Source: Agitococcus sp.
GTDB taxonomy: Bacteria; Pseudomonadota; Gammaproteobacteria; Pseudomonadales; Moraxellaceae
NCBI GenBank assembly: GCA_030646715.1
Contig: JAUSLJ010000042.1
Location: 248,001-312,000, forward strand
Length of the DNA: 64,000 nucleotides
Reading direction: 5' to 3'
The position numbers and the translations under genes are program-made. A model generated the notes under the pieces. The model was not told the origin of the DNA, did no database searches, and saw only the letters and a list, made by a program, of their open reading frames with translations. This document shows positions 54,743 to 64,000 of the stretch, piece after piece (position 1 is the first letter of the stretch; each line of letters starts with the position of its first letter).

Positions 54743-56638
54743 TTATTCGTTATCCAAGAACGAACGCAAATGCTCCGAACGGGACGGATGACGCAACTTA
54801 CGCAAGGCTTTGGCTTCAATTTGACGAATACGCTCACGCGTGACATCAAACTGCTTACCGACTTCTTCGAGCGTATGGTCAGTATTCATATCAATACCAA
54901 AACGCATTCTTAACACTTTTGCTTCGCGTGGCGTTAAGTTAGCTAACACTTCACGCGTTGCTTCACGCAAGCCTTCAGCGGTAGCGGCATCAACAGGCGA
55001 AGTAATGGTTGTGTCTTCAATAAAGTCTCCCAAATGAGAGTCTTCATCGTCGCCAATTGGTGTTTCCATCGAAATCGGTTCTTTCGCGATTTTTAATACC
55101 TTACGAACTTTGTCCTCAGGCATTTCTAAACGCTCACCTAATTCTTCAGGTGATGGCTCACGACCCATTTCTTGCAACATTTGACGTGATACACGATTAA
55201 TTTTGTTAATCGTTTCAATCATATGTACAGGAATACGAATCGTACGCGCTTGGTCAGCAATCGAACGGGTAATGGCTTGACGAATCCACCATGTTGCATA
55301 AGTCGAGAATTTATAACCGCGACGATATTCGAATTTATCCACCGCTTTCATCAAGCCGATGTTGCCTTCTTGAATCAAGTCGAGGAATTGCAAACCACGG
55401 TTAGTATATTTTTTCGCAATCGAAATCACCAAACGTAAGTTGGCTTCGACCATTTCTTTTTTGGCGCGACGGGCTTTGGCTTCACCAATTGACATACGAC
55501 GGTTGATGTCTTTAATTTCGCCAATCAACAAACCTGTTTCTTCTTGCAGAGCAATCAGTTTCTTTTGGGCGCGCAAAATGTCTTCACGATATTGCTTGAA
55601 GCCTGCGCTCCATGCTTTGTCGGCGGCAATATGGCTATCTACCCAATCTAAATTGACTTCATGACCTGGAAAGTCTTTGATAAAAACTTTACGTTCCATT
55701 TTGGCGCGGCGAATACACAACACCATAATCGCTTTTTCTTGCGCCCGCACAGCATCTTGACCTGCGCGTAATTCTAAACCTAAAGCATCAAACAAACGCG
55801 GTGTCAATTTAAAGAGCATGAAAATATTGGCGAGTTGGCTGAGGGCTTCTTGACCTTCAGGACTCACGCGGCCATGCGTATTTAAGACAGCGAGGGTGGC
55901 TTGATATTGTTCAGCAAGCTCAGTAAAGCGTTGACGAGCGATTTCAGGATCAGGCCCAGCTTCTACTTCGTCTTCTTCCTCGGTTGCGCCTTCCGCGACT
56001 TCTTCGCTGTCGAGGTCAATTTCTGCAACTTTCGGGCTTTCGTCAGCAACAAGAGGCAATTCTGCTTCTTCAACGACTTCAGGAATGCTGGTGTCTTCTA
56101 AATCTAAATAACCGACTAAAATATCGGCTAAACGACGTTCGCCTGCATTAACACGGTCATAATCGGCTAAGACGCTAGGGACAGTGGTTGGCCAATGAGC
56201 CATTGAATGTAAGACATCACGGATGCCTTCTTCAATACGTTTGGCAATGGCAATTTCGCCTTCGCGCGTCAATAATTCGACCGTACCCATTTCGCGCATA
56301 TACATACGCACAGGGTCAGTGGTGCGGCCAGGTTCAGTTTCGACTGAGGTTAATACCGCGACCGCTTCTTCGGCGGCTACTTCGTCGTCTTGTGCGTCGG
56401 GTGTTTCTTCTAACAGTAAATCGTCAGCTTCGGGCGCGCGCTCATGGACAGGAATACCCAAATCGTTGAGCATTTGAATAATGTCTTCAATTTGCTCTGT
56501 TTCGGTGATAGATTCGGGTAAATGGTCATTAAGTTCGGCATAGGTCAAATAGCCTTGCTCTTTGCCGCGAGCGATAAGGGCTGCGACCTGCGAAGTGGTT
56601 TTAGCGTGATGTTCTGAAGAAGTGCGCTCGTTAGTCAT
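54743..56638 (-). CDS. rpoD: RNA polymerase primary sigma factor
   Basis: About 631 residues from the ATG at 56638 (MTNERTSSE). Sigma-70 layout: region 1.1 (about 20-80), an acidic nonconserved insert (about 140-250, rich in Glu), region 2 with [56 protein letters not shown], region 3, and region 4 with [25 protein letters not shown] near the C-terminus. It is the housekeeping sigma factor. It ends the rpsU-yqeY-dnaG-rpoD run and is followed by a strong terminator. Confidence 0.97.
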   Translation of the reverse strand: MTNERTSSEHHAKTTSQVAALIARGKEQGYLTYAELNDHLPESITETEQIEDIIQMLNDLGIPVHERAPEADDLLLEETPDAQDDEVAAEEAVAVLTSVETEPGRTTDPVRMYMREMGTVELLTREGEIAIAKRIEEGIRDVLHSMAHWPTTVPSVLADYDRVNAGERRLADILVGYLDLEDTSIPEVVEEAELPLVADESPKVAEIDLDSEEVAEGATEEEDEVEAGPDPEIARQRFTELAEQYQATLAVLNTHGRVSPEGQEALSQLANIFMLFKLTPRLFDALGLELRAGQDAVRAQEKAIMVLCIRRAKMERKVFIKDFPGHEVNLDWVDSHIAADKAWSAGFKQYREDILRAQKKLIALQEETGLLIGEIKDINRRMSIGEAKARRAKKEMVEANLRLVISIAKKYTNRGLQFLDLIQEGNIGLMKAVDKFEYRRGYKFSTYATWWIRQAITRSIADQARTIRIPVHMIETINKINRVSRQMLQEMGREPSPEELGERLEMPEDKVRKVLKIAKEPISMETPIGDDEDSHLGDFIEDTTITSPVDAATAEGLREATREVLANLTPREAKVLRMRFGIDMNTDHTLEEVGKQFDVTRERIRQIEAKALRKLRHPSRSEHLRSFLDNE

Positions 56639-56713
56639 GCGATGGTCTCGGTGATGCAAGCAAGACTTAATAGTATAGCACACACTGTCAATAAGGGGAA
56701 AAGAGCAGAGGAT

Positions 56714-58519
56714 TCACTCTGGTTTTTTTTTCAAGCTGTGGGTTAGTGAGCGTAATTCTTTGTCGATTTGTACTTGTAAGTTGAGTTCTGTGGTTTCTTT
56801 ACGTCGTTTTTTGAGATTGTCGATACGCAGTTGATTCAGGATGTCGGTCATTTCACCCAGCGTATCAATCGCCGATAAAAAAGGTGCATCTTCTGCTAAG
56901 GCTTTTAAATGTGCGCCTTCTGCGGTTCCTTCCCAAGCCCCTAAAATAGCAAAAGCGGTACAGTCTGTGTGTTGCTGGCAAAAATCAATGACATCCAACA
57001 AGAGTGCGGATTCGCTGGGCAGCTGGTTGAGCAAAAGAGCTGTATCCAAAGCGGTGGCGATAGCCGCGTCTTGGAGTAACAATTGAATGGCTTTATCGCT
57101 CCAAGATAGTTTACCCGCAATACTTTGCGGTCGATTGGGGGTACGAGCTTCATATTGACGACGAACAGGTCGCGTGGCTAAGACGACAGGTTCTTCATTA
57201 GGTGTTGTTATCGGCGTTGGTGCAATTGCTGTTGGTAGTGCTACTTTTAGCGTTTGCTCGTCTAGTCCTGTTAATTGGCTAAGTCGTTGCCATAATAATT
57301 GTCGATAAACACCCACAGGCACTTTATCAATCAAGGGCTTGGCTAAACTGGCTAAACGGCTTTTGCCTTCTAAAGACTCTAAATTTAAATCTTCGCTTAA
57401 ATGATTAAATAAAAAGTCGGCTAATGGCAAAGCGCTGCTAATGCGTTGATTAAATGCGTCTTTATGTTCTTGGCGAATCAGTGAGTCAGGGTCTTGACCA
57501 TCGGGTAAAAATAAAAAGCTAGCACTCACGCCTTCTTTTAACGCAGGCAGAGCTGATTCCAAGGCGCGCCACGCCGCTTTACGCCCTGCATTATCACCAT
57601 CAAAACAAAAAACCACGATGGATACACTGCGAAAGAGTCGTTCGACATGAGTGGTGCTGGTGGCCGTACCTAAGGTGGCGACGGCAAAAGGCAAACCCGC
57701 TTGATGCACGGCGATAACATCTAAATAGCCTTCAACCACCATAATGCGGTTTAACGCTTGCTTGGCTTGGCGTGATTCGTAAAAACCATATAACTCTTCA
57801 CCTTTATGAAAAATAGGAGATTCAGGCGAGTTTAAGTATTTGGGTTTGCTGTCGTCTAAGACGCGGCCACCAAAAGCGATGACCCGGCCACGAAAATCAC
57901 GAATCGGAAAAATGACACGTTCACGCATGGCATCATAATAAGAGTCACGTTGCTCTTGATGAATAATCAGTCCCGCTTCTAACAGCAATGCTTGTTTTTC
58001 GGGTGTGTCAGCCAGTGCTTTAAATAAATTATCCCAACCTGCGGGTGCATAACCGACGCGCCAATCTTTAGCAATTTGCCCTGTTAAACCGCGTTGTTGT
58101 AAATAGCTAACGGCTTTGTCGCGGTTGGGTGCAGTGCGTAATTGTTCTTCAAAAAACTGAGCCGCCGCTTCTAAAATGTCGTACAGCGGTTGGCGGGAGA
58201 CTTGGGTTTCTTGTTGGCTGGTTTCGGGCAAGCTTAAACCGACTTTTTGCGCTAAATACTCTAAACCGTCAATAAATTCACGATGCTCATATTGCATGAC
58301 AAAACTTAAGGCATTGCCAGACGCGCCACAACCAAAGCAGTGATAAAACTGTTTTTCGCGGTTAACACTAAAAGAAGGTGATTTTTCGTTGTGAAAAGGA
58401 CAGCAAGCCGAGTAGTTTTTACCTGTTTTTTTTAGGCGTACTTGACCGCTGATCAGGTCAACAATATCAGTGCGACGTAATACTTCATCAATAAAATTTT
58501 GCGGGATACGACCAGCCAT
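56714..58519 (-). CDS. dnaG: DNA primase
   Basis: About 601 residues from the ATG at 58519 (MAGRIPQNF). Synthesises RNA primers for replication. The CHC2 zinc finger (CPFHNEKSPSF, then CFGCGASGNALSF, about 40-75), the catalytic core FPIRDFRGRVIAFGGRVL, and the TOPRIM motifs VVEGYLDVIAVHQAG and FDGDNAGRKAA (about 260-320) are present. The C-terminal helicase-binding domain is short and divergent. It lies upstream of rpoD and downstream of yqeY, the standard macromolecular operon order with yqeY inserted. Confidence 0.97.
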   Translation of the reverse strand: MAGRIPQNFIDEVLRRTDIVDLISGQVRLKKTGKNYSACCPFHNEKSPSFSVNREKQFYHCFGCGASGNALSFVMQYEHREFIDGLEYLAQKVGLSLPETSQQETQVSRQPLYDILEAAAQFFEEQLRTAPNRDKAVSYLQQRGLTGQIAKDWRVGYAPAGWDNLFKALADTPEKQALLLEAGLIIHQEQRDSYYDAMRERVIFPIRDFRGRVIAFGGRVLDDSKPKYLNSPESPIFHKGEELYGFYESRQAKQALNRIMVVEGYLDVIAVHQAGLPFAVATLGTATSTTHVERLFRSVSIVVFCFDGDNAGRKAAWRALESALPALKEGVSASFLFLPDGQDPDSLIRQEHKDAFNQRISSALPLADFLFNHLSEDLNLESLEGKSRLASLAKPLIDKVPVGVYRQLLWQRLSQLTGLDEQTLKVALPTAIAPTPITTPNEEPVVLATRPVRRQYEARTPNRPQSIAGKLSWSDKAIQLLLQDAAIATALDTALLLNQLPSESALLLDVIDFCQQHTDCTAFAILGAWEGTAEGAHLKALAEDAPFLSAIDTLGEMTDILNQLRIDNLKKRRKETTELNLQVQIDKELRSLTHSLKKKPE

Positions 58520-58626
58520 AGCGTGTCTAATTGTCAAATACAAGACGAGTTATTCTAACAGTGACTAGAACAACATAGGAGTTATATATAAATGGAAATT
58601 ATCAACAGCAGGAAGATTGGATGAAA

Positions 58627-59073
58627 TTAACCGAGTTTAGCTTTCACTAACTTGGAAACTTCAGCACCATCGGCACGACCTGCAATTTGCGGGCGTAACA
58701 AGTTCATTACTTTACCCATATCACGGGCAGTAGTGGCACCAATTTCGGCAATGGCAGCATTAATCAGCGCATCGACTTCATCGGCAGTAAAAGGCGTAGG
58801 CAGAAATACGTCTAAAACGGCAATTTCGGCACGTTCAATCGACGCTAAATCTTCACGATTAGCAGAGGTATAAGCAGCAACGGATTCGCGTCGCTGCTTA
58901 ATCAACTTTTCAAGGACAGCTAATGAGCGCGCATCATCGAGTTCAATACGCTCATCGACTTCGATTTGTTTAAAAGCCGCCAACGCCATACGAATAACAC
59001 CTAAACGCGCGCTGTCTTTGGCACGCATGGCGTCTTTCATGGCTTCAGTTAATTGGGCTTTTAAAGCAGACAT
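58627..59073 (-). CDS. yqeY: GatB/YqeY-domain protein
   Basis: A 148-residue helical protein: LKAQLTEAMKDAMRAKDSARLGVIRMALAAFKQIEVDE at the N-terminus and DMGKVMNLLRPQIAGRADGAEVSKLVKAKL at the C-terminus, the tRNA-binding-like tail found in GatB. YqeY proteins are often placed between rpsU and dnaG. The exact role is unknown but may concern tRNA or amidotransferase function. Confidence 0.93.
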   Translation of the reverse strand: MSALKAQLTEAMKDAMRAKDSARLGVIRMALAAFKQIEVDERIELDDARSLAVLEKLIKQRRESVAAYTSANREDLASIERAEIAVLDVFLPTPFTADEVDALINAAIAEIGATTARDMGKVMNLLRPQIAGRADGAEVSKLVKAKLG

Positions 59074-59094
59074 GGTCGAGTCCTTGAGAGGTTT

Positions 59095-59127
59095 AAGGCC
59101 AATGCCAACAAACTTGGCACAAGCCTT
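59095..59127 (-). terminator. Nested hairpin between rpsU and yqeY
   Basis: Outer AAGGC/GCCTT and inner TGCCAA/TTGGCA stems around CAAAC. It resembles the partial terminator known after rpsU in E. coli, which lowers expression of the downstream primase gene. Confidence 0.6.
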
Positions 59128-59136
59128 TAAAAACGA

Positions 59137-59352
59137 TTAGTACATACGAGTGGTTTTTACCGACTCGCGTGCTAATTTTTTGGCATAACGCTTAACAGCA
59201 GCCGCTTTTTTGCGCTTGCGCTCTTGCGTTGGTTTTTCGTAGAAATCGCGTTTACGAACATCAGCCAAAACACCAGCTTTTTCACAAGAACGTTTGAAAC
59301 GACGTAATGCAACGTCAAATGGCTCGCCTTCTTTCATTTTCACTTGGGGCAT
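59137..59352 (-). CDS. rpsU: 30S ribosomal protein S21
   Basis: A 71-residue basic protein: [58 protein letters not shown], the conserved S21 sequence. It is the first gene of the rpsU-yqeY-dnaG-rpoD unit and is divergent from tsaD, as in E. coli. Confidence 0.97.
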   Translation of the reverse strand: MPQVKMKEGEPFDVALRRFKRSCEKAGVLADVRKRDFYEKPTQERKRKKAAAVKRYAKKLARESVKTTRMY

Positions 59353-59546
59353 GAATCATCACCTTAATCAGTACAAATAACCGCCCCAATTGGGCAGGGA
59401 TACGATGGCTTTACGCAAAATGGTATTTTTTCGTAAGGCTCAAATACAATGAGGCGGTAATTCTACGCAAATATGGCCTTGACAGCAAGCAGCGCGTACA
59501 ATCTAAGCGGAGAAATGTTATTTGCCTGTCTTTGAGCGAGAATTTT

Positions 59547-60560
59547 ATGCGTGTTTTGGGTATCGAAACGTCCTGCGATGAAACAGGTGTCGCGGTTTAT
59601 GATAGTGAAAAAGGGCTGTTAGCGCATCGTTTATATAGCCAAGTAGACCTTCATGCCGATTATGGAGGCGTGGTGCCTGAATTGGCTTCGCGTGACCATG
59701 TGCGTAAATTAATCCCGTTAATTAAAGAAGTATTAGCGGCGGCCAATAGTAGCACGCAAGAAATAAATGGTATTGCTTACACGTCAGGACCGGGTTTAGC
59801 GGGAGCGCTCATGGTTGGTGCAATGACGGGGCGCAGTTTGGCCTATGCGTGGAGTGTGCCTGCGATTGGTGTGCATCACATGGAAGGGCATTTATTAGCA
59901 CCATTGTTGGAAGTGAATAAGCCTGAGTTTCCGTTTATTGCTTTGTTGGTGTCGGGTGGTCATACCCAGTTACTACGTGTGGATGGTATTGGCCAATATC
60001 AGTTATTGGGCGAGTCGGTGGATGATGCCGCAGGTGAAGCCTTTGACAAAGTAGCCAAGATGTTAAACTTGGATTACCCCGGTGGCCCTAATGTGGCGAA
60101 ATTAGCCTTGCAAGGCAATGGTGCGGCATTTAAATTTCCTCGGCCGATGTTAGATAGGCCTAGTTTAGATTTTTCTTTTAGTGGTTTAAAAACCTCGGTG
60201 TTAACAGCCTATAAACAAACGTCGGATTATCCTGCAAAGCTAGCCGATATTGCCGCCAGTTTTGAAGCAGCCGTAGTAGATACCTTGCTGCGTAAATGCG
60301 AACGCGCGCTGAAAGAAACGGGCTTAAAGCGGTTGGTGATGGCAGGGGGCGTGAGTGCCAATGTCAAACTACGCGCTGATTTACAAACAATGGCACAACG
60401 TAAGCATTGGCAAGTGTTTTATCCTTCTCATGCTTTTTGTACCGATAATGGCGCGATGATTGCTTATGCAGGCTGTCAACGGTTGATGGCGGGGCAACAA
60501 GAAAATTTAGCGGTGACGGTGAAAGCACGTTGGCCAATGGTTGAGTTGCCTGCATTATAA
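59547..60560 (+). CDS. tsaD: tRNA N6-adenosine threonylcarbamoyltransferase (t6A synthesis)
   Basis: About 337 residues from the ATG at 59547 ([14 protein letters not shown]). The Kae1/TsaD motifs are [14 protein letters not shown], the metal-binding [10 protein letters not shown] (two His at about 111-115), VSGGHTQLL and [19 protein letters not shown], and the late [13 protein letters not shown] and [12 protein letters not shown]. It transfers the threonylcarbamoyl group to A37 of ANN-reading tRNAs with TsaB, TsaE and TsaC, none of which is in this window. Divergent from rpsU. Confidence 0.97.
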   Translation: MRVLGIETSCDETGVAVYDSEKGLLAHRLYSQVDLHADYGGVVPELASRDHVRKLIPLIKEVLAAANSSTQEINGIAYTSGPGLAGALMVGAMTGRSLAYAWSVPAIGVHHMEGHLLAPLLEVNKPEFPFIALLVSGGHTQLLRVDGIGQYQLLGESVDDAAGEAFDKVAKMLNLDYPGGPNVAKLALQGNGAAFKFPRPMLDRPSLDFSFSGLKTSVLTAYKQTSDYPAKLADIAASFEAAVVDTLLRKCERALKETGLKRLVMAGGVSANVKLRADLQTMAQRKHWQVFYPSHAFCTDNGAMIAYAGCQRLMAGQQENLAVTVKARWPMVELPAL

Positions 60561-60589
60561 AATCTATTTTGGTTGAGGGAGTGATGTTG

Positions 60590-61111
60590 ATGAATCGTCA
60601 TGTGCTGTTAATGGTGTTGTCAGTTTTTTTAACGAGTTGTGCCGCCGAGCGGACAGTAAAAGTTGTCAAGCCTGCGCCCAGCCCTACACCTGCGGTGAAA
60701 GCGCGTGTCATGCAAGTCGGTACGCCGACTTCGACCTCAGAAATAAAGGTCTATGGCTATATTCCCGATAGCTTTGAAAATTCGGCGTGGCAATTTTTGC
60801 AAATTAATGGTCATCGTTTAGCAACAGGTGATTTAGCTCCCGTGATTCGTTTTACCTACGGTCAATTATCAGGGGTGACTGGCTGTAATACCTATAACGC
60901 CCGTTATAACCGCGACGGTTTATGGTTGAATATTTTCGCCTTAAAAATGGGTACGCAACCGTGTGACTCGTTGTTAGAGCAGCAAATTTTAATCAGTACT
61001 GCCATCACTCAAGTGCGCAGCGTGCGCATTATTCAATCCAATAATTATTTGGCGTTGTTAGATGCCAACAATAAACTGTTGGCGGAATTGAAGCCGATTA
61101 AAGCGCAGTAA
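60590..61111 (+). CDS. META-domain (HslJ-like) lipoprotein
   Basis: About 173 residues from the ATG at 60590 (GAGGGAG about 8 bp upstream). Signal peptide with lipobox LTSC, cysteine at about 19, so a lipoprotein. The META/HslJ fold (about 75-165) has GQLSGVTGCNTYNARYNRDGLWLNIF and TQPCDSLLEQQI. In E. coli HslJ is a heat-inducible novobiocin-resistance factor; the role here is unproven. It follows tsaD by 29 bp. Confidence 0.85.
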   Translation: MNRHVLLMVLSVFLTSCAAERTVKVVKPAPSPTPAVKARVMQVGTPTSTSEIKVYGYIPDSFENSAWQFLQINGHRLATGDLAPVIRFTYGQLSGVTGCNTYNARYNRDGLWLNIFALKMGTQPCDSLLEQQILISTAITQVRSVRIIQSNNYLALLDANNKLLAELKPIKAQ

Positions 61112-61117
61112 TTTTTG

Positions 61118-61141
61118 TATGGGCGCATGATTGCGCCCATA
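61118..61141. terminator. Bidirectional terminator between convergent genes
   Basis: Perfect 10-bp stem TATGGGCGCA/TGCGCCCATA with loop TGAT, between the META lipoprotein (plus) and desaturase (minus) stops. Confidence 0.85.
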
Positions 61142-61150
61142 TTTCACTCG

Positions 61151-62230
61151 CTACGACTCAACACCAGCAAAATCCATCGGTTGCGGTGCTGGTGTTGAGT
61201 AACGGACTAATCGCTGTAATACTGTTTTATACTGACCGCCTAAACTGCCTGTATTATACGGCACGCCATATTTCGCACAGATGGCTTCGACTTTTGGCGC
61301 CAGTTCAGAGTAACGATGTGCAGGTACATCGGGAAACAAATGATGTTCAATTTGGAAGCTTAAATGTCCTGTCATTAGGTGCATCCAGCGGCCACCGCGA
61401 AAATTACTGGAGCCGAGGATTTGGCGGTAATACCATTGCCCTTTGCTTTCGTTAGTGCAGTCTTCGGGCTTAAAGGTGTGTACTTGCTCGGTAAAGTGGC
61501 CGCAAAAAATCACTGCCGATGCCCACACATTGCGAATGGTATTCGCTAATAAATTGCCAAATAACACACCAAAGAAATTAAAGCCCGCCAATAAAGGAAA
61601 AATGACATAGTCTTTCAATAGATGTTTACGCATTCTTTGTAAAAATGCTTTCCAGACTGGGAGCTTCGATTCACGCGTAATTTCTTTATTGCGAATACGG
61701 TCAGCTTCCAAGTCATGTAAGCCCACGCCCCATTGAAAAAGAATCGCCATAATGACGTAATATTGGAGCTGGTAACGGTGTTTTGGCTCCCAAGGAATAT
61801 CTTCCGACATACGAAACGCGCCATAACCAAAATCTCGGTCTTTGCCGATAATATTAGTGTGTACATGATGCTCAAAATTATGGGTTTTGCGCCAAGCGTT
61901 TGGGTCACATATATTATCCCAATTATGGCGTTGTGAATGAATTTCAGGGTCGTTCATCCAATCATATTGACCATGCATGACGTTGTGGCCAATTTCCATA
62001 TTATTCAAAATTTTCGACACCGAAAGTAGCGCCACACCTAATGGCCAAGTGATCGGGTTAAAACCGAAAAAGAGTAAACCGCGTCCACCAATCTCGGCAT
62101 AGCGTTGTAGGCGAATCATGCCGCGGATATGGTCAGCATCGCGTTGACCTAAGTCACGCATCGCCTCTTGATGTAAGGCATTAAGTTCATTGCCAAAAGC
62201 GTTGAGTGTTTCTGCACTAGGTTGACTCAT
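61151..62230 (-). CDS. Fatty acid desaturase (acyl-CoA desaturase, DesB-like)
   Basis: A 359-residue membrane di-iron desaturase. Three His boxes: GHNVMH (about 81-86), HNFEHHVH (about 117-124) and QIEHHLFP (about 293-300). It puts a cis double bond into acyl chains, probably at Delta-9, to keep membranes fluid. Its gene lies 41 bp after a ferredoxin reductase gene, the same order as P. aeruginosa desC-desB, so the reductase very likely supplies its electrons. Confidence 0.9.
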   Translation of the reverse strand: MSQPSAETLNAFGNELNALHQEAMRDLGQRDADHIRGMIRLQRYAEIGGRGLLFFGFNPITWPLGVALLSVSKILNNMEIGHNVMHGQYDWMNDPEIHSQRHNWDNICDPNAWRKTHNFEHHVHTNIIGKDRDFGYGAFRMSEDIPWEPKHRYQLQYYVIMAILFQWGVGLHDLEADRIRNKEITRESKLPVWKAFLQRMRKHLLKDYVIFPLLAGFNFFGVLFGNLLANTIRNVWASAVIFCGHFTEQVHTFKPEDCTNESKGQWYYRQILGSSNFRGGRWMHLMTGHLSFQIEHHLFPDVPAHRYSELAPKVEAICAKYGVPYNTGSLGGQYKTVLQRLVRYSTPAPQPMDFAGVES

Positions 62231-62271
62231 TTCATCATTCTCTTATTTTTGTTTTATTGATTGCTGTACGA

Positions 62272-63399
62272 CTACAAAGCAATTTCCACGACACCATGAG
62301 GAATAGAGACGCAGATTTGAATTTCTTCCGCGTCGAGATTGGATTTTTTGCCATTACGGTAATCGACAACCTGCCCACTATTTTTGGTGCATTTACATTC
62401 ATGGCAAATGCCGCTGCGACAACCATACTTAGGTGTTAAGCCCGCGAGTTCAGCTAATTCAAGGATGGTTTTTTTGCCATCACCCTCAATACGGACGGTC
62501 GATTTGCTAAAGGACACTTCGCCTGTGGTTGTCGAGGTCTGAAGGTTGGCAGGCGATAAACGATGGCCAAAACTTTCTTGAAAAATTTGCCGTTGAGCAA
62601 CACCCTGTTGCTGTAATAATGTCGTTGCGCGCGCCATAAACCCTTCAGGGCCGCACACAAAAACGTCACGCTGTGCGACGTCGGGGCAATGTTGTAACAG
62701 ATGTATCGCGTCGATTCGGCCTTCCATATCAGTGAAAATCGGCACGAGCGTGAAGTGGCTATAGGCTTTGGCTAATTTAGTCAGTTGCTGGGCAAAAATA
62801 AATTCATCTTGACGACGAGAGTAATAAATCAAGGTGATTTGGGTGCTGGTTGAGATTTTTAAATAGCTATTGAGCATCGAAAAAAATGGCGTAATACCGC
62901 TACCTGCCGCTAAAAAAAGCACTTTTTCGGAGACGGCTTTATCTAAAGTGAATTCTCCAATTGCTTCACCAATTTCTAACCATTGCCCAATTTTCAGATG
63001 TTTAAAGAGTCGACTCGAAAGCCGACCGCCCGACAAGCGTTTGACGGTAATAGTGATCGTGCCTTGCCGTTGGTATTGCTCTGGCGAAGACGAAATTGTA
63101 TAGGTGCGGCGCGTCAACACGCCGTTGATTTCGACGGTAATGGGTATGTGCATACCTGCCGTAAAACCCTGCCAGCGTCGAGGTGGCCGTATAACGTAGC
63201 TATGGGTATCTGCGGTTTCTGGAGTAATCGCCACCACTTGCGCCATCAGGGCATTGAGTGACAAAGCAGGATTAATTTCCCGCAACAGAAAATTGAAATG
63301 GGTGTGTAAATAGCTGTTAGGTGCAAAAAAAGCCCCTAGTTTGGATAGGGCAAAGCCTCGCCCGCTCCTTGATGGAGAGATGTTTGCTACAGAATTCAT
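62272..63399 (-). CDS. Ferredoxin reductase with C-terminal 2Fe-2S domain (DesC-like)
   Basis: A 375-residue electron-transfer protein. FAD site RRTYTISSSPEQ (RxYS/T), NAD(P) site FLAAGSGITPFFSML, and a C-terminal plant-type 2Fe-2S cluster CRSGICHEC...C (CxxxxCxxC spacing, the fourth Cys near the end in QICVS). It shuttles NAD(P)H electrons to the desaturase encoded downstream. The gene starts at 63399 after a 206-bp gap that likely holds the operon promoter. Confidence 0.9.
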   Translation of the reverse strand: MNSVANISPSRSGRGFALSKLGAFFAPNSYLHTHFNFLLREINPALSLNALMAQVVAITPETADTHSYVIRPPRRWQGFTAGMHIPITVEINGVLTRRTYTISSSPEQYQRQGTITITVKRLSGGRLSSRLFKHLKIGQWLEIGEAIGEFTLDKAVSEKVLFLAAGSGITPFFSMLNSYLKISTSTQITLIYYSRRQDEFIFAQQLTKLAKAYSHFTLVPIFTDMEGRIDAIHLLQHCPDVAQRDVFVCGPEGFMARATTLLQQQGVAQRQIFQESFGHRLSPANLQTSTTTGEVSFSKSTVRIEGDGKKTILELAELAGLTPKYGCRSGICHECKCTKNSGQVVDYRNGKKSNLDAEEIQICVSIPHGVVEIAL

Positions 63400-63564
63400 G
63401 GCGGATTCTTATTGTTATGATGTCGTAATGCAATTTTATCGTGTCGATGGCTTGTGGTGACAGTGCCGTTGCGGCCAATGTTTTTGCAGATATGGCCTGA
63501 TGCGTGTATGGGGTTTTAGTGATTGCTGACGTAACAGGGCAGTAGCCAAAAGGAGCGAAGTTAC

Positions 63565-63584
63565 CCTCTTTTGGTAAAGAGGGC
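63565..63584. repeat. Short perfect hairpin beyond the 3' end of the last gene
   Basis: An 8-bp stem CCCTCTTT/AAAGAGGG with a TGGT loop, 21 bp beyond the stop of the terminal hypothetical gene. It may be its terminator (no T run seen) or a dispersed intergenic repeat. Confidence 0.5.
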
Positions 63585-63605
63585 TTAGGGGGATTTGAAC
63601 GAGCT

Positions 63606-63995
63606 TCATAATAACTCTATACAGAGCTTATCTAAGGATGGTGTTTCAACCTGTTGTTTTTTCGCGAGATGTTTCATTTCTATATACAGTTGCAAGATTT
63701 CTTCACTGGCATGGCCTGCGTGTCCCGCCAAAATCGTTTGCATATACGCCACTTGAAAGGCCGTCATTAAACTAAAGGCAATAATGGCACTCGGCATGAG
63801 TGACAACAGCTTCATGTTAAGTGGCGTGATACTGTCAGCGGCATTGACTAAATCAAAACATTCTTGCATAGCCTGAGCAACGGTATTCGCTTCCTGCCAA
63901 GACAAAGTTAAGGCTTGTTGCGTCTGTAGCTTTTGATGACCAATAGCCATAACAGGCAACATTAAAGCCGCGTGGGTTTTTAACCATGCAGGCAT
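63606..63995 (-). CDS. Hypothetical protein at the window edge, possibly the C-terminal part of a longer one
   Basis: At least 129 residues; the frame is still open at the right edge, so the ATG at 63995 may not be the true start. It is helical, with a hydrophobic stretch in the middle (SLMPSAIIAFSLMTAFQVAYMQTILAG) and a charged tail (MKHLAKKQQVETPSLDKLCIELL). I recognise no family; the two hydrophobic helices suggest a membrane or phasin-like protein, but this is uncertain. Confidence 0.5.
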   Translation of the reverse strand: MPAWLKTHAALMLPVMAIGHQKLQTQQALTLSWQEANTVAQAMQECFDLVNAADSITPLNMKLLSLMPSAIIAFSLMTAFQVAYMQTILAGHAGHASEEILQLYIEMKHLAKKQQVETPSLDKLCIELL

Positions 63996-64000
63996 ATCAT

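Overview
The window reads as a chromosomal segment of a gammaproteobacterium of the order Pseudomonadales, most likely Moraxellaceae-like. The grounds are an rpsU-yqeY-dnaG-rpoD macromolecular synthesis block, an AlaA-type aminotransferase, AraC regulators of the arabinose-binding-domain type next to a Baeyer-Villiger-type monooxygenase, a COG3687 metal-dependent hydrolase, and a ferredoxin-reductase/desaturase pair arranged like Pseudomonas desCB. All family names are recognised from the protein sequence itself; no database search was run.

Layout. 1-10.6 kb is core: a TRAP-type transporter with its solute-binding partner, rhombosortase, a START-domain protein, mtgA, ppk1 behind a triple Pho box, trhP/yegQ and a DNA-deoxyinosine-glycosylase-like protein. 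10.65-29.9 kb is a 19.2-kb genomic island integrated into the 3' half of a CAU-anticodon tRNA, bounded by a 50-bp direct repeat. It carries, from the left, a noncoding end with ACCAGA repeats and a candidate origin, an SF2 helicase, a tyrosine integrase, four small genes plus one plasmid-type gene, several behind terminator hairpins, a complete type I restriction-modification operon with a HEPN-type Abi gene inside it, remnants of an IS1-family transposase and a type III Mod gene, and a short array of three integron gene cassettes with recognisable attC sites but no integron integrase. The intact tRNA sits at the right end, while its native terminator is left stranded at the left end.

From 30 kb onward is core again: a frameshifted cupin gene, fadH, an sbtA-like gene broken by an in-frame TGA, an iron-type alcohol dehydrogenase, and a pyruvate/C4 cluster (pckA, a spermidine-synthase-like protein, a ribbon-helix-helix protein, a short malic enzyme, a GNAT, alaA, a YoaK protein) with striking dyads in its two divergent promoters. 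Then follow a secreted caspase-like protein with a partner, two tandem LpxR-like lipid A deacylases, a COG3687 hydrolase, two AraC regulators, a Tet-type MFS pump, a flavin monooxygenase, a LysR regulator, rpoD-dnaG-yqeY-rpsU, tsaD, a META-domain lipoprotein and the desaturase pair.

The part most worth a second look is the island: a helicase/integrase element that looks like a satellite or small integrative plasmid and has collected restriction-modification, an Abi gene and a captured CALIN-type cassette array (attC sites lacking an integrase). Two cassette products are of unknown function, and the island repeatedly uses a terminator hairpin placed directly before a start codon.
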